A stretch of DNA of 64,000 nt, taken from Methanolobus chelungpuianus (GTDB lineage Archaea > Halobacteriota > Methanosarcinia > Methanosarcinales > Methanosarcinaceae). The notes below the pieces were generated by a model, which had not been told where the DNA came from, made no database searches, and saw only the letters and a list, made by a program, of their open reading frames with translations. The position numbers were made by a program, and so were the translations under genes. The first letter of the stretch is position 1. Each line of letters opens with the position of its first letter. The DNA lies in the NCBI RefSeq assembly GCF_024500045.1, contig NZ_JTEO01000004.1, positions 186,001-250,000 on the forward strand, written 5' to 3'. Positions 10,065 through 19,532 of the stretch are shown in pieces.

Positions 10065-12022
10065 GAGTACGGATCATGGAAGAAAAAGACCAGCTGCGCA
10101 TACTGTTCGTTGAGGACATGCTCTCTGATATGGAGCTTGCGGAGAGGGAACTGGCCAAAAACGGGCTTATCTTTGTCTCGGCAAGGGTGGAAACGAAAGA
10201 GCAATTCCTGAAGAGCCTGGATGACTTCAGGCCCGGCATTATCATCTCGGATTACTCACTTCCCTCCTTTGACGGCATGCAGGCGCTCAGGCTGTCCCTG
10301 GACCACGATGATACGATACCCTTTATCGTTTTTACAGGCTCCATGAACGAGGAGACAGCTGTGGCCTGCATGAAAGCCGGGGCTACAGACTACATTATCA
10401 AGGAGCATACAAAACGGCTCCCTTACGCTGTACGCGAGGCGCTTGAAAAGAAGAAGATGCGCCTGTCAAGAGACCAGGCTGAGAAGGAACTTGCCCAGAA
10501 GAAGGAAGAGCTGAACAACTATTTCGATAACGCTCTTGACATGTTCTCTATAGTGAGCACAGACGGTTTCTTTATACGCCTTAACAAGGCATGGGAAAGG
10601 GTGCTCGGTTTCAGTATCGAGGAACTGGAGGGGAGGTTATTTCTGGATTTTGTCCACGAGGAAGACACCGATGCGGCAACAGATGTATACTCCGCCCTGA
10701 AAGCGGGTCAGGAAATATCAGGCTTTGCCAGTCGTTTGAGATGTATTGATGGCTCTTATAGGTGGATAGAATGGAAATCCTCGCTAAAGGACGGCCTTAT
10801 CTATGCAGCTGCCCGGGATATCACGGATCGTAAGCGGGCAGAGGATGCTCTCAGGGAGAGCGAGGAACAGCTGCAGTTAGCGATGGAGGTCTCAGAGCAT
10901 GGTTTCTGGGACTGGGATATGGACAGCAATAAGGCCTATTTCAGTCCTAAATGGTACAGCATCCTTGGTTACGAACCCGGCGAACTCCCCATGACCTTCG
11001 ATACGTGGTCGGACCTCCTTCACCCCGATGAACGGGATATGGTGCTCGAGTCCCTGCTGGCCCACCTCAAAGCCCTGCAGTATTTCAAAATGGATTATCG
11101 TATGAGGTCAAAGTCCGGTAAGTGGGTATGGGTGACCGGGCGCAGCAGGTCCTTCAGGGTGGACGGGCAGGGCGTGCCTCACAGGGCAGTGGGGACATAC
11201 GTTGATATAAGCAAGCGCAAGAAGGCAGAAGAACAGATGATCATAGCAAGGATAGCTGCCGAGGATGCTAACCGCAGCAAGAGCGAGTTCCTTTCAAATA
11301 TGAGCCATGAGCTCAGGACCCCTCTGAGCGGAGTGATCGGTTTTTCGGATATCCTGCTTGAGGAGCTGTCCGAGGGTTTGAACGAAACGCAAAAGAAGTA
11401 CATCTCCACGATCAATCGCAGCGGCAATCAGCTACTTCATCTGATCAATAAGATACTGGATATATCCAGCATCGACTCGGGCAAGATGTGCATGAGGCCG
11501 GACCGCCTGAACCTTCGTTCTGCAGTTGAGCATACGTACACGGTTCTGAATCCCATGGCACTCAGGAAAAGGATCGAACTTAGTTCAGACATAGACAGCA
11601 GCCTTATCGAGATAACTGCCGATGTGGGGAAGTTCAAGAGCATACTGTATAATCTTGTGGAGAACTCCATCAAGTTCACGCCCGAGGGCGGGACAGTAAC
11701 TATCAGTGCTGTTCCTGAGGGGGATTGCATAAGGATCTCCGTGAGTGACACCGGTATCGGTATTCCCCTGCAGGAGAGGGAGCGTATATTCGAGCCTTTT
11801 TTTCAGGTGGATGGCTCTGCATCCCGTAATTATGGAGGTACAGGCCTCGGGCTTATGCTGGTCAGGGAGTATGTGAAGATGCACGGAGGAAGAATATGGG
11901 TTGACAGTGAGCCCGGTAACGGCAGCACTTTCACATTCATCATTCCTGCAAGGCCACAGTCTGCCGGGAGCCTTTGGCAGGATCTCTCTCCCGGAAGTGG
12001 CCGGGCAAAAAAGTTCATCTAG
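10061..12022 (+). CDS. REC-PAS-PAS-HisKA-HATPase histidine kinase
   Basis: 653 residues, cytoplasmic. An N-terminal receiver domain (acceptor D64 in I-S-D-Y-S-L-P) is followed by two PAS domains (about 150-265 and 275-400), HisKA with His416 in [11 protein letters not shown], and an ATPase with V-E-N-S-I-K-F, D-T-G-I-G-I-P and G-T-G-L-G-L motifs. The first start is a GTG overlapping the regulator's stop; an ATG at 10076 is an alternative and loses only five residues. A receiver at the N-terminus suggests that this kinase is controlled by the upstream kinase, making a three-component relay. The gene ends 4 nt inside the convergent AK6-like gene. Confidence 0.92.
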   Translation: MRVRIMEEKDQLRILFVEDMLSDMELAERELAKNGLIFVSARVETKEQFLKSLDDFRPGIIISDYSLPSFDGMQALRLSLDHDDTIPFIVFTGSMNEETAVACMKAGATDYIIKEHTKRLPYAVREALEKKKMRLSRDQAEKELAQKKEELNNYFDNALDMFSIVSTDGFFIRLNKAWERVLGFSIEELEGRLFLDFVHEEDTDAATDVYSALKAGQEISGFASRLRCIDGSYRWIEWKSSLKDGLIYAAARDITDRKRAEDALRESEEQLQLAMEVSEHGFWDWDMDSNKAYFSPKWYSILGYEPGELPMTFDTWSDLLHPDERDMVLESLLAHLKALQYFKMDYRMRSKSGKWVWVTGRSRSFRVDGQGVPHRAVGTYVDISKRKKAEEQMIIARIAAEDANRSKSEFLSNMSHELRTPLSGVIGFSDILLEELSEGLNETQKKYISTINRSGNQLLHLINKILDISSIDSGKMCMRPDRLNLRSAVEHTYTVLNPMALRKRIELSSDIDSSLIEITADVGKFKSILYNLVENSIKFTPEGGTVTISAVPEGDCIRISVSDTGIGIPLQERERIFEPFFQVDGSASRNYGGTGLGLMLVREYVKMHGGRIWVDSEPGNGSTFTFIIPARPQSAGSLWQDLSPGSGRAKKFI

Positions 12023-12573
12023 GCCTGATCGAAAAAATCCTCGCTCCAGTCCACAGAACCCGGCCTGTATCTGGCAGCCAGTTTATCTTCCTGACCCGCG
12101 GCAAGCCCTTCAAGGATAGCTACAACGTCATCAAAGGTTCTCTCAAGGGATTGGGATGTGGTATCTATCTCAAAGACATTATCGCACCAGTCCACAGCCT
12201 CGCAGAGAATTATGTCCAGGGCTTCCGCTTCAAGGTTCTCCTGGACTTTTTCGGCGGAGTACTTCCTTTTCTGCAGCCTTGCCCTGAGCACGTCAGGCTT
12301 TGTTCTCAGGACTATGGCGCTGTTGGCAATATGATGAGAGAGGTGGCTGTCAAGCACAGTGATGTTATTGGGGTCCGCCATTTCCCACACACGCCTCTCA
12401 ACAAGGTCCATATCGGCGACCACACAGTCCCTCTCGGTATCCACTTCCGAGTACAGTTTCTCCTCCTTGATCAGTTCATTGAGGTGAATAACGCGGTACG
12501 GAGTCCTGCTCTCAAGCAGACTGGTGACTGCTGTTTTCCCGGTGCCGGGTGTTCCCGTGATACCTATAAGCAT
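12019..12573 (-). CDS. AK6/Fap7-like adenylate kinase
   Basis: 184 residues. The P-loop G-T-P-G-T-G-K-T is at residues 7-14, and the D-S-H-L-S-H-H segment near 75-81 is characteristic of the AK6/Fap7 (hCINAP) family rather than of the classical Adk. The family interconverts adenine nucleotides and, in eukaryotes and archaea, helps ribosomal small-subunit maturation with Rps14/uS11. It is the last gene after trpG on this strand (24 nt gap) and may be cotranscribed with the trp genes. Its end overlaps the convergent histidine kinase by 4 nt. Confidence 0.88.
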   Translation of the reverse strand: MLIGITGTPGTGKTAVTSLLESRTPYRVIHLNELIKEEKLYSEVDTERDCVVADMDLVERRVWEMADPNNITVLDSHLSHHIANSAIVLRTKPDVLRARLQKRKYSAEKVQENLEAEALDIILCEAVDWCDNVFEIDTTSQSLERTFDDVVAILEGLAAGQEDKLAARYRPGSVDWSEDFFDQA

Positions 12574-12597
12574 AGTATCACATAAGCCTGCAAAGGC

Positions 12598-13185
12598 TTA
12601 ATCCTTATCCATGCCCGCTATCCTCAGAAAGTTACCGATGATACGCATGCCGCTTTCCGTAAGGATGGACTCCGGGTGGAACTGCACTCCATAGACCGGG
12701 AACTCGCTGTGCTCCACAGCCATAATGATGCCGTCTGCAGTTATTGCAGTCACTCTCAGTCCCTTTGCCAGTTCATCTATTGCCAGGGAGTGATATCTTC
12801 CTCCCCTGAAGGTTTCCGGCAGTCCCTCAAAGAGCCTAGAGTCCTGATGCCTGATGTCGGAAGTCTTCCCATGGACAGGCCCGCCCTTTGCATGCTCTAT
12901 GGTGCCCCCGAAGGCGGCATTTATGGCCTGGTGGCCGAAGCAGACCCCAAGGACCGGTATCCTGGGTCCGAACTCCCTGATGATGTCCAGGCAATTGCCG
13001 GAGTCTGCAGGCTTGTGGGGAGTGCCCGGGCCGGGAGATATGACAATGGCGTCAGGTCTCATTTCCCTTATCTCTTCAGGCGAGATCGTGTTGGGGACTA
13101 CCATGGTATCCGGCTCGAAGACCGAAACGTAGTCCACAAGGTTCCAGACGAAGGAATCCCTGTTGTTCATAAACAGCACTCTCAT
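12598..13185 (-). CDS. trpG: Anthranilate synthase component II (glutamine amidotransferase)
   Basis: 195 residues, class I glutamine amidotransferase. The oxyanion motif S-P-G-P-G-T-P, the nucleophile region G-V-C-F-G-H-Q-A-I and the catalytic V-Q-F-H-P-E-S histidine and glutamate are all present. It supplies ammonia to TrpE to make anthranilate from chorismate. The start overlaps the trpE stop by 4 nt, which implies translational coupling. pabA is excluded in practice by the flanking trpE, trpF and trpD. Confidence 0.96.
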   Translation of the reverse strand: MRVLFMNNRDSFVWNLVDYVSVFEPDTMVVPNTISPEEIREMRPDAIVISPGPGTPHKPADSGNCLDIIREFGPRIPVLGVCFGHQAINAAFGGTIEHAKGGPVHGKTSDIRHQDSRLFEGLPETFRGGRYHSLAIDELAKGLRVTAITADGIIMAVEHSEFPVYGVQFHPESILTESGMRIIGNFLRIAGMDKD

Positions 13186-14756
13186 TGTTTCCCTCCTATG
13201 GCTTTTATCATGGCGGCCATCTTTCTCTCGGTTTCCTGGAACTCGTAAGCGGGTTCTGAGTCAGCGACTATCCCCGCACCAGCCTGGACATAGGCTGTGT
13301 TCTGCTTGATCAACACCGTCCTTATGACAATGGCAAAGTCAGCATCCCCGTTCCAGGAGTAATAGCCGACCCCACCTCCATAGATGCCTCTGGCTGTCGA
13401 TTCCAGCCTGTGGATGATTTCCATTGCCCGGACCTTAGGAGCCCCTGACAGTGTGCCTGCCGGGAAGATGGCCCGTGTGGCGTCGAACTGGTCGCATTCG
13501 TCCCTCATCTCCCCGCTCACAGTGCTCTCGATATGCTGCACGTGGGAGTACTTGATGACGCTCATCAGGTCATCGACATTTACAGTGCCGCCCTTTGATA
13601 CCATCCTCACATCGTTGCGCCCGAGGTCCACCAGCATTATGTGTTCGGCCCGCTCCTTCCCGTCATCAAGCATCCGGGAGGCAAGCATCCTGTCCTCCTC
13701 CTCGGTGCTGCCCCTGGGACAGGTTCCGGCTATGGGGTTGGTTATCACTTTCCTGTCATAGACTGTCATCAGGGTTTCAGGGCTTGCACCCACGATGCCT
13801 ATGTCCCTGAAATTGAATATATACATGTAAGGGCTTGGGTTGATATTCCTCAATCGGATGTACAGCTGCAGGGGTGTCTGGCTCATCCTGACAGTGTATC
13901 TTCGTGAGAGCACTATCTGGAATATGTCCCCGTCAACAATGTGCTCCTTTGCCCGGAGGACTGCCTTCTCGAAGGTCTCCTGGTCTGTATCGGCCACAGG
14001 TTCCTCCGCATCGACATTTCCGAGGATGCTGTCACTTATGCCAATGACTGCTGCCATGTGCAGTGATCTCTCCATCAGCCTTGCATCCGCGCAGGCGTGC
14101 TCGTAGACTGCCTCAAGATCGCTCTCCTCTGTCACGAACGGTGTAATGACTATGTAGGTTTCACCGGTCAGATGGTCGAAGACAAAGGTCTTGGTCATAA
14201 TGGCAAAGTGCATATCCGGGGTGTCCGCATCAGGCTTCTTATCTATTCCCAACCAGGAACCGTAAACAAGGTCGTAGCTGTTGTATCCGATAGCCCCTCC
14301 CAGGAATGTCTGCCTGTCAAAACGCTTCCGGTTCAGCAGGACAGTATCATTGCTTGTGGGGAAGATGTCACGGAATGCATCCAGTGCGTCCCTGCCTTCC
14401 TTTATCCTTACCCTGTACCTGCCCCCGATAAGTGACTCTGCCGGTCCCATGGCCTTCACCCTCCTGTATATATATTGTGAGAGTTCGGAGCTTACCTGAC
14501 ATTCAATTGTCAGGAAGCTATCCTTTATGGACACCACTATCTCAGGCTCGAAGCCTGCAAAAGAGTACCTGGCATGCCTCTTCTCTTTCTCCACTGATTC
14601 CAGGAGATAGGAGTGACCCGCATTCTGCAGGGTCGCGTATAACTGGAGTGGTGTACATACACTCTCCACCTTTGCCATAAGCTGCACGATCGCGGGTTTC
14701 TGCGAACCCCTTACAAGGGATACGAACTCTTCCTTACTAAGATCAAAATCAGGCAT
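13182..14756 (-). CDS. trpE: Anthranilate synthase component I
   Basis: 524 residues of the chorismate-binding family. The C-terminal catalytic signature is visible: G-A-S-P-E-T-L-M, P-I-A-G-T-C-P-R-G, the D-L-G-R-N-D segment, and G-A-P-K-V-R-A-M with the terminal G-A-G-I-V-A-D-S. The N-terminal half has the L-L-E-S feedback-site element used to bind tryptophan in TrpE enzymes. It forms anthranilate with TrpG. The start overlaps trpF by 8 nt. A paralogue such as PabB is possible from family features alone, but the operon decides for TrpE. Confidence 0.96.
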   Translation of the reverse strand: MPDFDLSKEEFVSLVRGSQKPAIVQLMAKVESVCTPLQLYATLQNAGHSYLLESVEKEKRHARYSFAGFEPEIVVSIKDSFLTIECQVSSELSQYIYRRVKAMGPAESLIGGRYRVRIKEGRDALDAFRDIFPTSNDTVLLNRKRFDRQTFLGGAIGYNSYDLVYGSWLGIDKKPDADTPDMHFAIMTKTFVFDHLTGETYIVITPFVTEESDLEAVYEHACADARLMERSLHMAAVIGISDSILGNVDAEEPVADTDQETFEKAVLRAKEHIVDGDIFQIVLSRRYTVRMSQTPLQLYIRLRNINPSPYMYIFNFRDIGIVGASPETLMTVYDRKVITNPIAGTCPRGSTEEEDRMLASRMLDDGKERAEHIMLVDLGRNDVRMVSKGGTVNVDDLMSVIKYSHVQHIESTVSGEMRDECDQFDATRAIFPAGTLSGAPKVRAMEIIHRLESTARGIYGGGVGYYSWNGDADFAIVIRTVLIKQNTAYVQAGAGIVADSEPAYEFQETERKMAAMIKAIGGKQ

Positions 14757-15435
14757 TGGTACACCTTGCTTCTTTTATGAACCTGCATACCTTTGCAGGG
14801 TCCTTCTTTCCGTCCGTCTCAACACCGGAAGCAGTATCCACTGCAAAGGGCAGGACCTCATCAACTGCATGACGGACGTTCTCCGGCTTCAGCCCGCCGG
14901 CAAGTATTACCGGAATATCCGTATTTTCCACGATTTCCCTGCTTACCGACCAGTCATGGGTAAGCCCTGTGCCCCCGCTCATCCCGGCCCTTGCTGAGTC
15001 AAGCAGTATGGCGTCTACCGATCCGGCATCACTAAGCTCTTCAACTTGTGTCAGAAGGTTCCTGGTATCTCCGGCGGAATCTGCAGGCACCGGGAGAGTC
15101 TTGATCACTCTCTGTCTGCTGCCTTTCAGCCCGTCCCTTATGATGCCGATATCCTCCGCTCCCAGGTCGTTATGTATCTGGATAGCATCCGGGCGCACCT
15201 GCCCGATAAGCTCCAGGGCCTGTGAGGCACTGTCCGGCATTATGACAAGTACGGAGTCAACGAAAGGAGGCACACGGTCGATAAGCCGGGAGGCTGCAGC
15301 TGCGTCTATCTTCCTGGGAGTCTGTACGGGCACCTCGGTGATGAAACCCACTGCATCGGCCCCGCATCTGACAGCCATGTCGATGTCTTCAGCACACTGC
15401 ATACCGCATATCTTCACTTTTGGCATGTGTCTCAT
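14749..15435 (-). CDS. trpF: Phosphoribosylanthranilate isomerase
   Basis: 228 residues with the TIM-barrel TrpF signature: V-K-I-C-G-M at the start with the catalytic cysteine, an internal I-Q-I-H-N-D segment, L-L-D-S-A near the middle with the catalytic aspartate, and L-A-G-G-L-K-P-E-N-V near the C-terminus. It isomerises PRA to CdRP. A second ATG three codons in (15426) gives the more usual N-terminus M-P-K-V-K-I-C-G. Either start lies inside the end of trpD, giving an overlap of 38-47 nt. The gene sits in an uninterrupted trpD-F-E-G run. Confidence 0.95.
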   Translation of the reverse strand: MRHMPKVKICGMQCAEDIDMAVRCGADAVGFITEVPVQTPRKIDAAAASRLIDRVPPFVDSVLVIMPDSASQALELIGQVRPDAIQIHNDLGAEDIGIIRDGLKGSRQRVIKTLPVPADSAGDTRNLLTQVEELSDAGSVDAILLDSARAGMSGGTGLTHDWSVSREIVENTDIPVILAGGLKPENVRHAVDEVLPFAVDTASGVETDGKKDPAKVCRFIKEARCTNA

Positions 15436-16447
15436 TTAGTGCCTCATAGGTGCGTTTATCATCGCAGAACTCCATTAGCTTCTCAAGCGCCTTGCCGCTG
15501 TCTATAGTTTCCTCGACCAGAGGAATGGCCTCTTTTACCGAATCAGTCCGGCCTGCAAGGTAAAGTGCAGCAGCAGCATTAATTACTATGATGTCCCTCT
15601 TTGGTCCCCTCTCTCCTTTCAGCACATAGATGATGTCGAGGGCGTTCTCTTTGGGCGTGCCGCCGACAATATCTGTGGCCTTTGCCCTTTTGACGCCAAG
15701 CTCTTCCGGTGTCAGTGTATATGTTCTGATCTTGCCGTCCCGAAGTTCGGCCACGCAGGTTTCCGCAAGCGTGGATATCTCATCCATGCCGTCTCCATGG
15801 ACCACCATCGCCCTCTCCACTCCCATTTTCCTCAGGACCTCAGCCAGGGTCTTGCAGAGCTTCCTGTCAAAGACCCCGACGAGCTGTACCTTCGCATTGG
15901 CGGGGTTCGTGAGCGGGCCAAGGATGTTGAACACTGTCCTGCCCAGCTCCTGCCTGATGCCTGCAACCCTTTTCATTGAAGGGTGGAAGACGGGAGCGAA
16001 CATGAAGCCGATGCCTATGTCCTCTATGCTCTGTCTCACCTCTTCAGGTGCTTTGTCTACCTGTATGCCAAGTTCCCTTAGGACGTCCGCACTTCCGGAA
16101 AGTGAGGTAATTGAGCGGTTGCCGTGCTTTGCCACTGGTACTCCGGCTGCTGCTGTGATGATCGCTGAGGCTGTTGAGATGTTGATAGTGTTGTGCCTGT
16201 CAGCCCCCGTGCCGACAATATCAACAAGGGTTCCCTCTACTTCCGGATAGATGAGCTTAGCTGCTTTTTTCATACCAAGGGCAAACCCGGCAATCTCATC
16301 TGCAGTCTCTCCTTTCATTTTCAGGGCCACGAGCAGACCCGCGATCTGGGCGTCATTGGACTCTGTCAATATCTGTGTGATAGCATCCTCAGCTTCTTTT
16401 ATTGTCAGGTCCTGCCCCTCACTTACTTTCTTGATATAAGCCTTCAT
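15389..16447 (-). CDS. trpD: Anthranilate phosphoribosyltransferase
   Basis: 352 residues. PRPP-binding motif D-I-V-G-T-G-A-D is near residues 78-85, N-I-S-T-A-S lies near 92, K-H-G-N-R near 107, and G-R-T-V-F-N-I-L-G-P-L-T-N-P is near 170, all typical of TrpD. It transfers phosphoribose from PRPP to anthranilate. It is the first gene of the minus-strand trp operon and carries a long perfect inverted repeat 19-48 nt upstream of the ATG. The SD-like AAGGTG on the minus strand lies about 10 nt before the start. The last 13-16 codons overlap trpF. trpC, trpB and trpA are not in the window. Confidence 0.96.
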   Translation of the reverse strand: MKAYIKKVSEGQDLTIKEAEDAITQILTESNDAQIAGLLVALKMKGETADEIAGFALGMKKAAKLIYPEVEGTLVDIVGTGADRHNTINISTASAIITAAAGVPVAKHGNRSITSLSGSADVLRELGIQVDKAPEEVRQSIEDIGIGFMFAPVFHPSMKRVAGIRQELGRTVFNILGPLTNPANAKVQLVGVFDRKLCKTLAEVLRKMGVERAMVVHGDGMDEISTLAETCVAELRDGKIRTYTLTPEELGVKRAKATDIVGGTPKENALDIIYVLKGERGPKRDIIVINAAAALYLAGRTDSVKEAIPLVEETIDSGKALEKLMEFCDDKRTYEALNETHAKSEDMRYAVC

Positions 16448-16465
16448 TATCCAAACACCTTGTAA

Positions 16466-16495
16466 TCATTAATGTATAATATTGTACATTAATGA
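16466..16495. promoter_or_regulatory. Inverted-repeat operator of the trp operon
   Basis: TCATTAATGTA (16466-16476) and TACATTAATGA (16485-16495) form a perfect 11-bp inverted repeat with an 8-nt spacer. A TGTACA, the box bound by TrpY in Methanothermobacter, is at 16483-16488. A TATATATA on the minus strand at 16514-16521 would place the transcription start inside the repeat. A tryptophan-responsive repressor site is likely; which protein binds is inferred. Confidence 0.65.
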
Positions 16496-16642
16496 CTAAA
16501 CATGGCTTTATTGTATATATACCTATAGGATGTCCGTATCTCTTTTATAATGCTAAGATTGTTAGGGGTACAAACACTTATATGCTTGAACTAACTATTG
16601 GGCATATTATAGGCACGACTACAATTGTGAGGCACATGAAAA

Positions 16643-18670
16643 ATGTTGAACCTTCTTAGTAAGAAAAGTTGCTGCAACTTAGAAAACACTAGTCAAAGCA
16701 ACCTTGAAAGAATAGTCCTGATAGGGAACCCCAATGTAGGGAAAAGTGTAATCTTTAATCACTTCTCCGACAGTTATGCAGTGGTTTCCAATTATCCTGG
16801 AACTACCGTAGCCGTAAGCACGGGTAAAGGAAAACTTTGCGGGAAAGAGTACGAAATAATAGATACTCCCGGGATGTACTCTCTGCAACCGATAACAGAT
16901 GAAGAGAGGGTTTCGCAGAATTACCTGTTCGATAACAAGGTGTTTGTTTACCTGCATGTGATCGATGCCAAGAACCTTCAGCGCATGCTCCCTCTCACAC
17001 TCCAGCTGATAGATGCCGCAGTTCCGCTCATACTCGTCCTGAACATGATGGATGAGGCCCGGAACAAGGGGATACGCATCAACGCAGCCAGGCTTGAGCA
17101 GAAGCTGGGAATCCCGGTGGTCTGCACAACTTCCATCACGGGAGAAGGGATGGACAAGCTCGAAGAAGCAATATCGACCTACGATCCCGGACATGTTGCC
17201 AGTAAGGTGGAGTACGGCAGGGGAATAACATATGCCATCAATTCTATATCCTCTCTGCTCAGGTCTGAATACGCCATTTCGAAAAAAGCGCTTGCACAGT
17301 TGCTTCTTCTCAATGACGGACTTGCACTCGGGAAGGTGAGGCAGAACGGTGAGGATATCACAGCGATAGGGAAAATAGTCGAAAGTACCGAAAAAGAGTA
17401 CTCTGATCCTCTCAACTACGTAATGACCATTGAAAGGCAGGTTTTTGTCAATGATATTACCGACTATGTCATGACAACTGAAGCGGTAGCGGATGAAAAC
17501 AAGAAAATGGATCACAATGGCACTCGCAAGTCCCTCGGTGAGCGCATCGACAGACTTCTCATACAACCCGTAACCGGCATTCCGATATTGCTGCTTGTGC
17601 TGTACTTCGGGTTGTATAAATTCGTTGGAGGATTTGCGGCGGGAACTGTCGTGGACTATCTTGAAAGCACACTGTTTGGTGAGCACATTAATCCGTGGGT
17701 GATCGGGAACTTCAATTCACTTGTCCCATATCCGGTCATACAGGACCTGTTTGTAGGGGAGTACGGGATACTCACACAGGCAGTAACATACGCTATAGCA
17801 CTCATTATGCCTCTTGTCGGGGCTTTCTTTATCGTGTTCTCCATTATAGAGGATACCGGCTATCTGCCCCGCCTTGCAATGCTCATAGACCGTGTTTTCA
17901 AGAAGATGGGGATGAGCGGAAGGGCCGTTATCCCGATGGTGCTTGGTTTTGGATGCGCCACCATGGCAACCATGGTCACCCGGACCCTTGAAACCCGGCG
18001 GGAAAAGCTTATTTCAAACATGCTGCTGGCCCTGGCAATTCCATGCTCTGCACAACTGGGCGTAATACTGGGCGTGTTGTCATTCAGCTCAGCGGCACTG
18101 GCAATATGGGCTGTCGTTATAGGCCTTGAGCTTGTGGTCATAGGTTACCTTGCATCAAAGGTCATTCCAGGGGAAAAGCCCAGTTTCTTTATTGAGATGC
18201 CTCCCCTGAGGCTTCCAAAACTGTCAAACGTGCTTGTGAAGACCTATTCGAGGATGCAGTGGTACTTCCTTGAAGTCCTTCCGCTCTTCGTGCTCGCAAG
18301 CGTGCTTATATGGGTAGGAAGGCTTACCGGCCTGTTCGATATAGCTGTTCGCCTGCTGGGCTATCCTTCTCAATGGATAGGCCTTCCGGCTGAAGCAGGA
18401 CTAATGTTCTTCTACGGTTTCTTCAGGAGGGATTTCGGTGCAGCAGGCCTGTTCGATATGTACAATGCACAACTGCTGACCGGCGTGAACCTTGTGGTTG
18501 CGTCCATCACGCTGACACTGTTCATGCCGTGTATCGCCCAGTTCCTTGTGACCGTAAAGGAAAGAGGGGTCAAGACAGCGCTGGCAATGGCAGCCTTCAT
18601 CTTCCCGGGCGCCTTCGCTGTAGGGTTCCTTGTAAATTACTTCCTCACTGCATTCGGGGTGGTACTGTGA
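16643..18670 (+). CDS. feoB: Ferrous iron transport protein B
   Basis: 675 residues. The N-terminal G domain has G28-N-P-N-V-G-K-S35, a switch region Y-P-G-T-T, D-T-P-G and a guanine-specifying N-M-M-D. A helical spacer follows, then a membrane domain with about eight to ten hydrophobic segments, including two gating repeats near 380-470 and 540-660. FeoB imports Fe(II) across the cytoplasmic membrane. A TATA-like CTTATATG near 16577 and GAGG near 16628 precede the ATG. The stop overlaps the GTG start of the zinc-ribbon gene by 4 nt. No separate feoA exists here; the FeoA domain is fused to the regulator two genes downstream. Confidence 0.95.
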   Translation: MLNLLSKKSCCNLENTSQSNLERIVLIGNPNVGKSVIFNHFSDSYAVVSNYPGTTVAVSTGKGKLCGKEYEIIDTPGMYSLQPITDEERVSQNYLFDNKVFVYLHVIDAKNLQRMLPLTLQLIDAAVPLILVLNMMDEARNKGIRINAARLEQKLGIPVVCTTSITGEGMDKLEEAISTYDPGHVASKVEYGRGITYAINSISSLLRSEYAISKKALAQLLLLNDGLALGKVRQNGEDITAIGKIVESTEKEYSDPLNYVMTIERQVFVNDITDYVMTTEAVADENKKMDHNGTRKSLGERIDRLLIQPVTGIPILLLVLYFGLYKFVGGFAAGTVVDYLESTLFGEHINPWVIGNFNSLVPYPVIQDLFVGEYGILTQAVTYAIALIMPLVGAFFIVFSIIEDTGYLPRLAMLIDRVFKKMGMSGRAVIPMVLGFGCATMATMVTRTLETRREKLISNMLLALAIPCSAQLGVILGVLSFSSAALAIWAVVIGLELVVIGYLASKVIPGEKPSFFIEMPPLRLPKLSNVLVKTYSRMQWYFLEVLPLFVLASVLIWVGRLTGLFDIAVRLLGYPSQWIGLPAEAGLMFFYGFFRRDFGAAGLFDMYNAQLLTGVNLVVASITLTLFMPCIAQFLVTVKERGVKTALAMAAFIFPGAFAVGFLVNYFLTAFGVVL

Positions 18671-18831
18671 AATGTCCTCTTTGCGGTAAGGAGTTCGATG
18701 AGCCCGACCGGTCTAAGTGCTCGGGCTGCGGTAGGTTCAGTTCATGCAACATGCAACGCTGCCCCAACTGCGGATATGAGATAGCACCGCAGACCAGGCT
18801 GGAAAAGTTCGTCAGAGGTATATTAAAATGA
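18667..18831 (+). CDS. 54-residue double zinc-ribbon protein in the feo operon
   Basis: A 54-residue protein starting with GTG at 18667, which overlaps the feoB stop (GTGA). Four C-x-x-C type elements are visible: C3-P-L-C6, C18-S-G-C21, C27 and C32-P-N-C35-G-Y. The order C-x2-C, C-x2-C, C, C-x2-C fits a small zinc-ribbon or rubredoxin-like metal site. The end overlaps the next ATG (ATGA). Both overlaps make it an integral member of the operon. It may be a metal-sensing or assembly partner of FeoB, like the small accessory FeoC in bacteria, although it is not similar in sequence. Function is unknown. Confidence 0.75.
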   Translation: MKCPLCGKEFDEPDRSKCSGCGRFSSCNMQRCPNCGYEIAPQTRLEKFVRGILK

Positions 18832-19481
18832 AACTAAGTGAAGATGGCGAGAACATCCTTGAAAGGATGTGGGTGCATATCAATGAAGAGAAGAACGACT
18901 CAATGGACCTGGGATCGCTTGGCCTTGAGGCGGGTTCCCCTGTGATACGGGAACTGCTTGAGGCCGGCAATATCACATTGTCCGGCTCCCATGCCCGGCT
19001 TTCCGAAAACGGCAGTTCTGCAGGCAGGACTGTTGTAAGAAGACGCAGGCTGGCAGAGCGGCTTCTTGTTGACGTGCTCAACACAAAGGAGCAGCATGTA
19101 AGGAGTTCTGCATGCGAGTTTGAGCATATACTGCACAGGGGCATTGATGAGAACGTGTGCATATTGCTGGGTCACCCGCGTACATGTCCCCATGGAAAAC
19201 AGATCCCTGAAGGGGAATGCTGCAGGAAGGCAAGGGAAGAACTTGAGCATGTGGTTGCACCTCTCTCCGCATTGAAGAACGGGCAAAGGGGCAGGATCGC
19301 CTATTTTGATATGAGGGAAGAGCAGAGAATGCAGAAAATGCTTGCAATGGGGGTGCTTCCTGGCATCCCGGTGAGTCTTGTCCAGTCATATCCCTCATAT
19401 GTCTTCGACCTTAACCACACAAGGTATGCAGTGGATAAAGAGATTGCAGACAGTGTGTATATAAGGATAGAAAGGGATTGA
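18828..19481 (+). CDS. DtxR-family metalloregulator with C-terminal FeoA domain
   Basis: 217 residues. The N-terminal 60 residues are a DtxR-like winged helix that is partly degenerate. Residues about 60-135 contain the dimerisation and metal-binding region (R-R-R-R-L-A-E-R-L-L, E-H-x-V/S-R segments, C-E-F-E-H, L-G-H-P-x-T-C-P-H-G). Residues about 140-217 are a FeoA/SH3-like domain (L-A-M-G-V-L-P-G). The family represses iron-uptake genes when Fe(II) is bound. It is the third gene of an overlapping feoB operon and probably regulates it; the FeoA part could also touch FeoB's G domain. Both roles are inferred. Confidence 0.88.
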   Translation: MKLSEDGENILERMWVHINEEKNDSMDLGSLGLEAGSPVIRELLEAGNITLSGSHARLSENGSSAGRTVVRRRRLAERLLVDVLNTKEQHVRSSACEFEHILHRGIDENVCILLGHPRTCPHGKQIPEGECCRKAREELEHVVAPLSALKNGQRGRIAYFDMREEQRMQKMLAMGVLPGIPVSLVQSYPSYVFDLNHTRYAVDKEIADSVYIRIERD

Positions 19482-19532
19482 AAGTCCTGACATGCGGTCG
19501 GGTGTCAGGGCTAGTTGCAGGGGAGAGCAGAA

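Noticed and set aside
16679-17686. 335-codon minus-strand frame inside feoB
   Set aside because: Shadow of the FeoB reading frame; the translated sequence has no family pattern.
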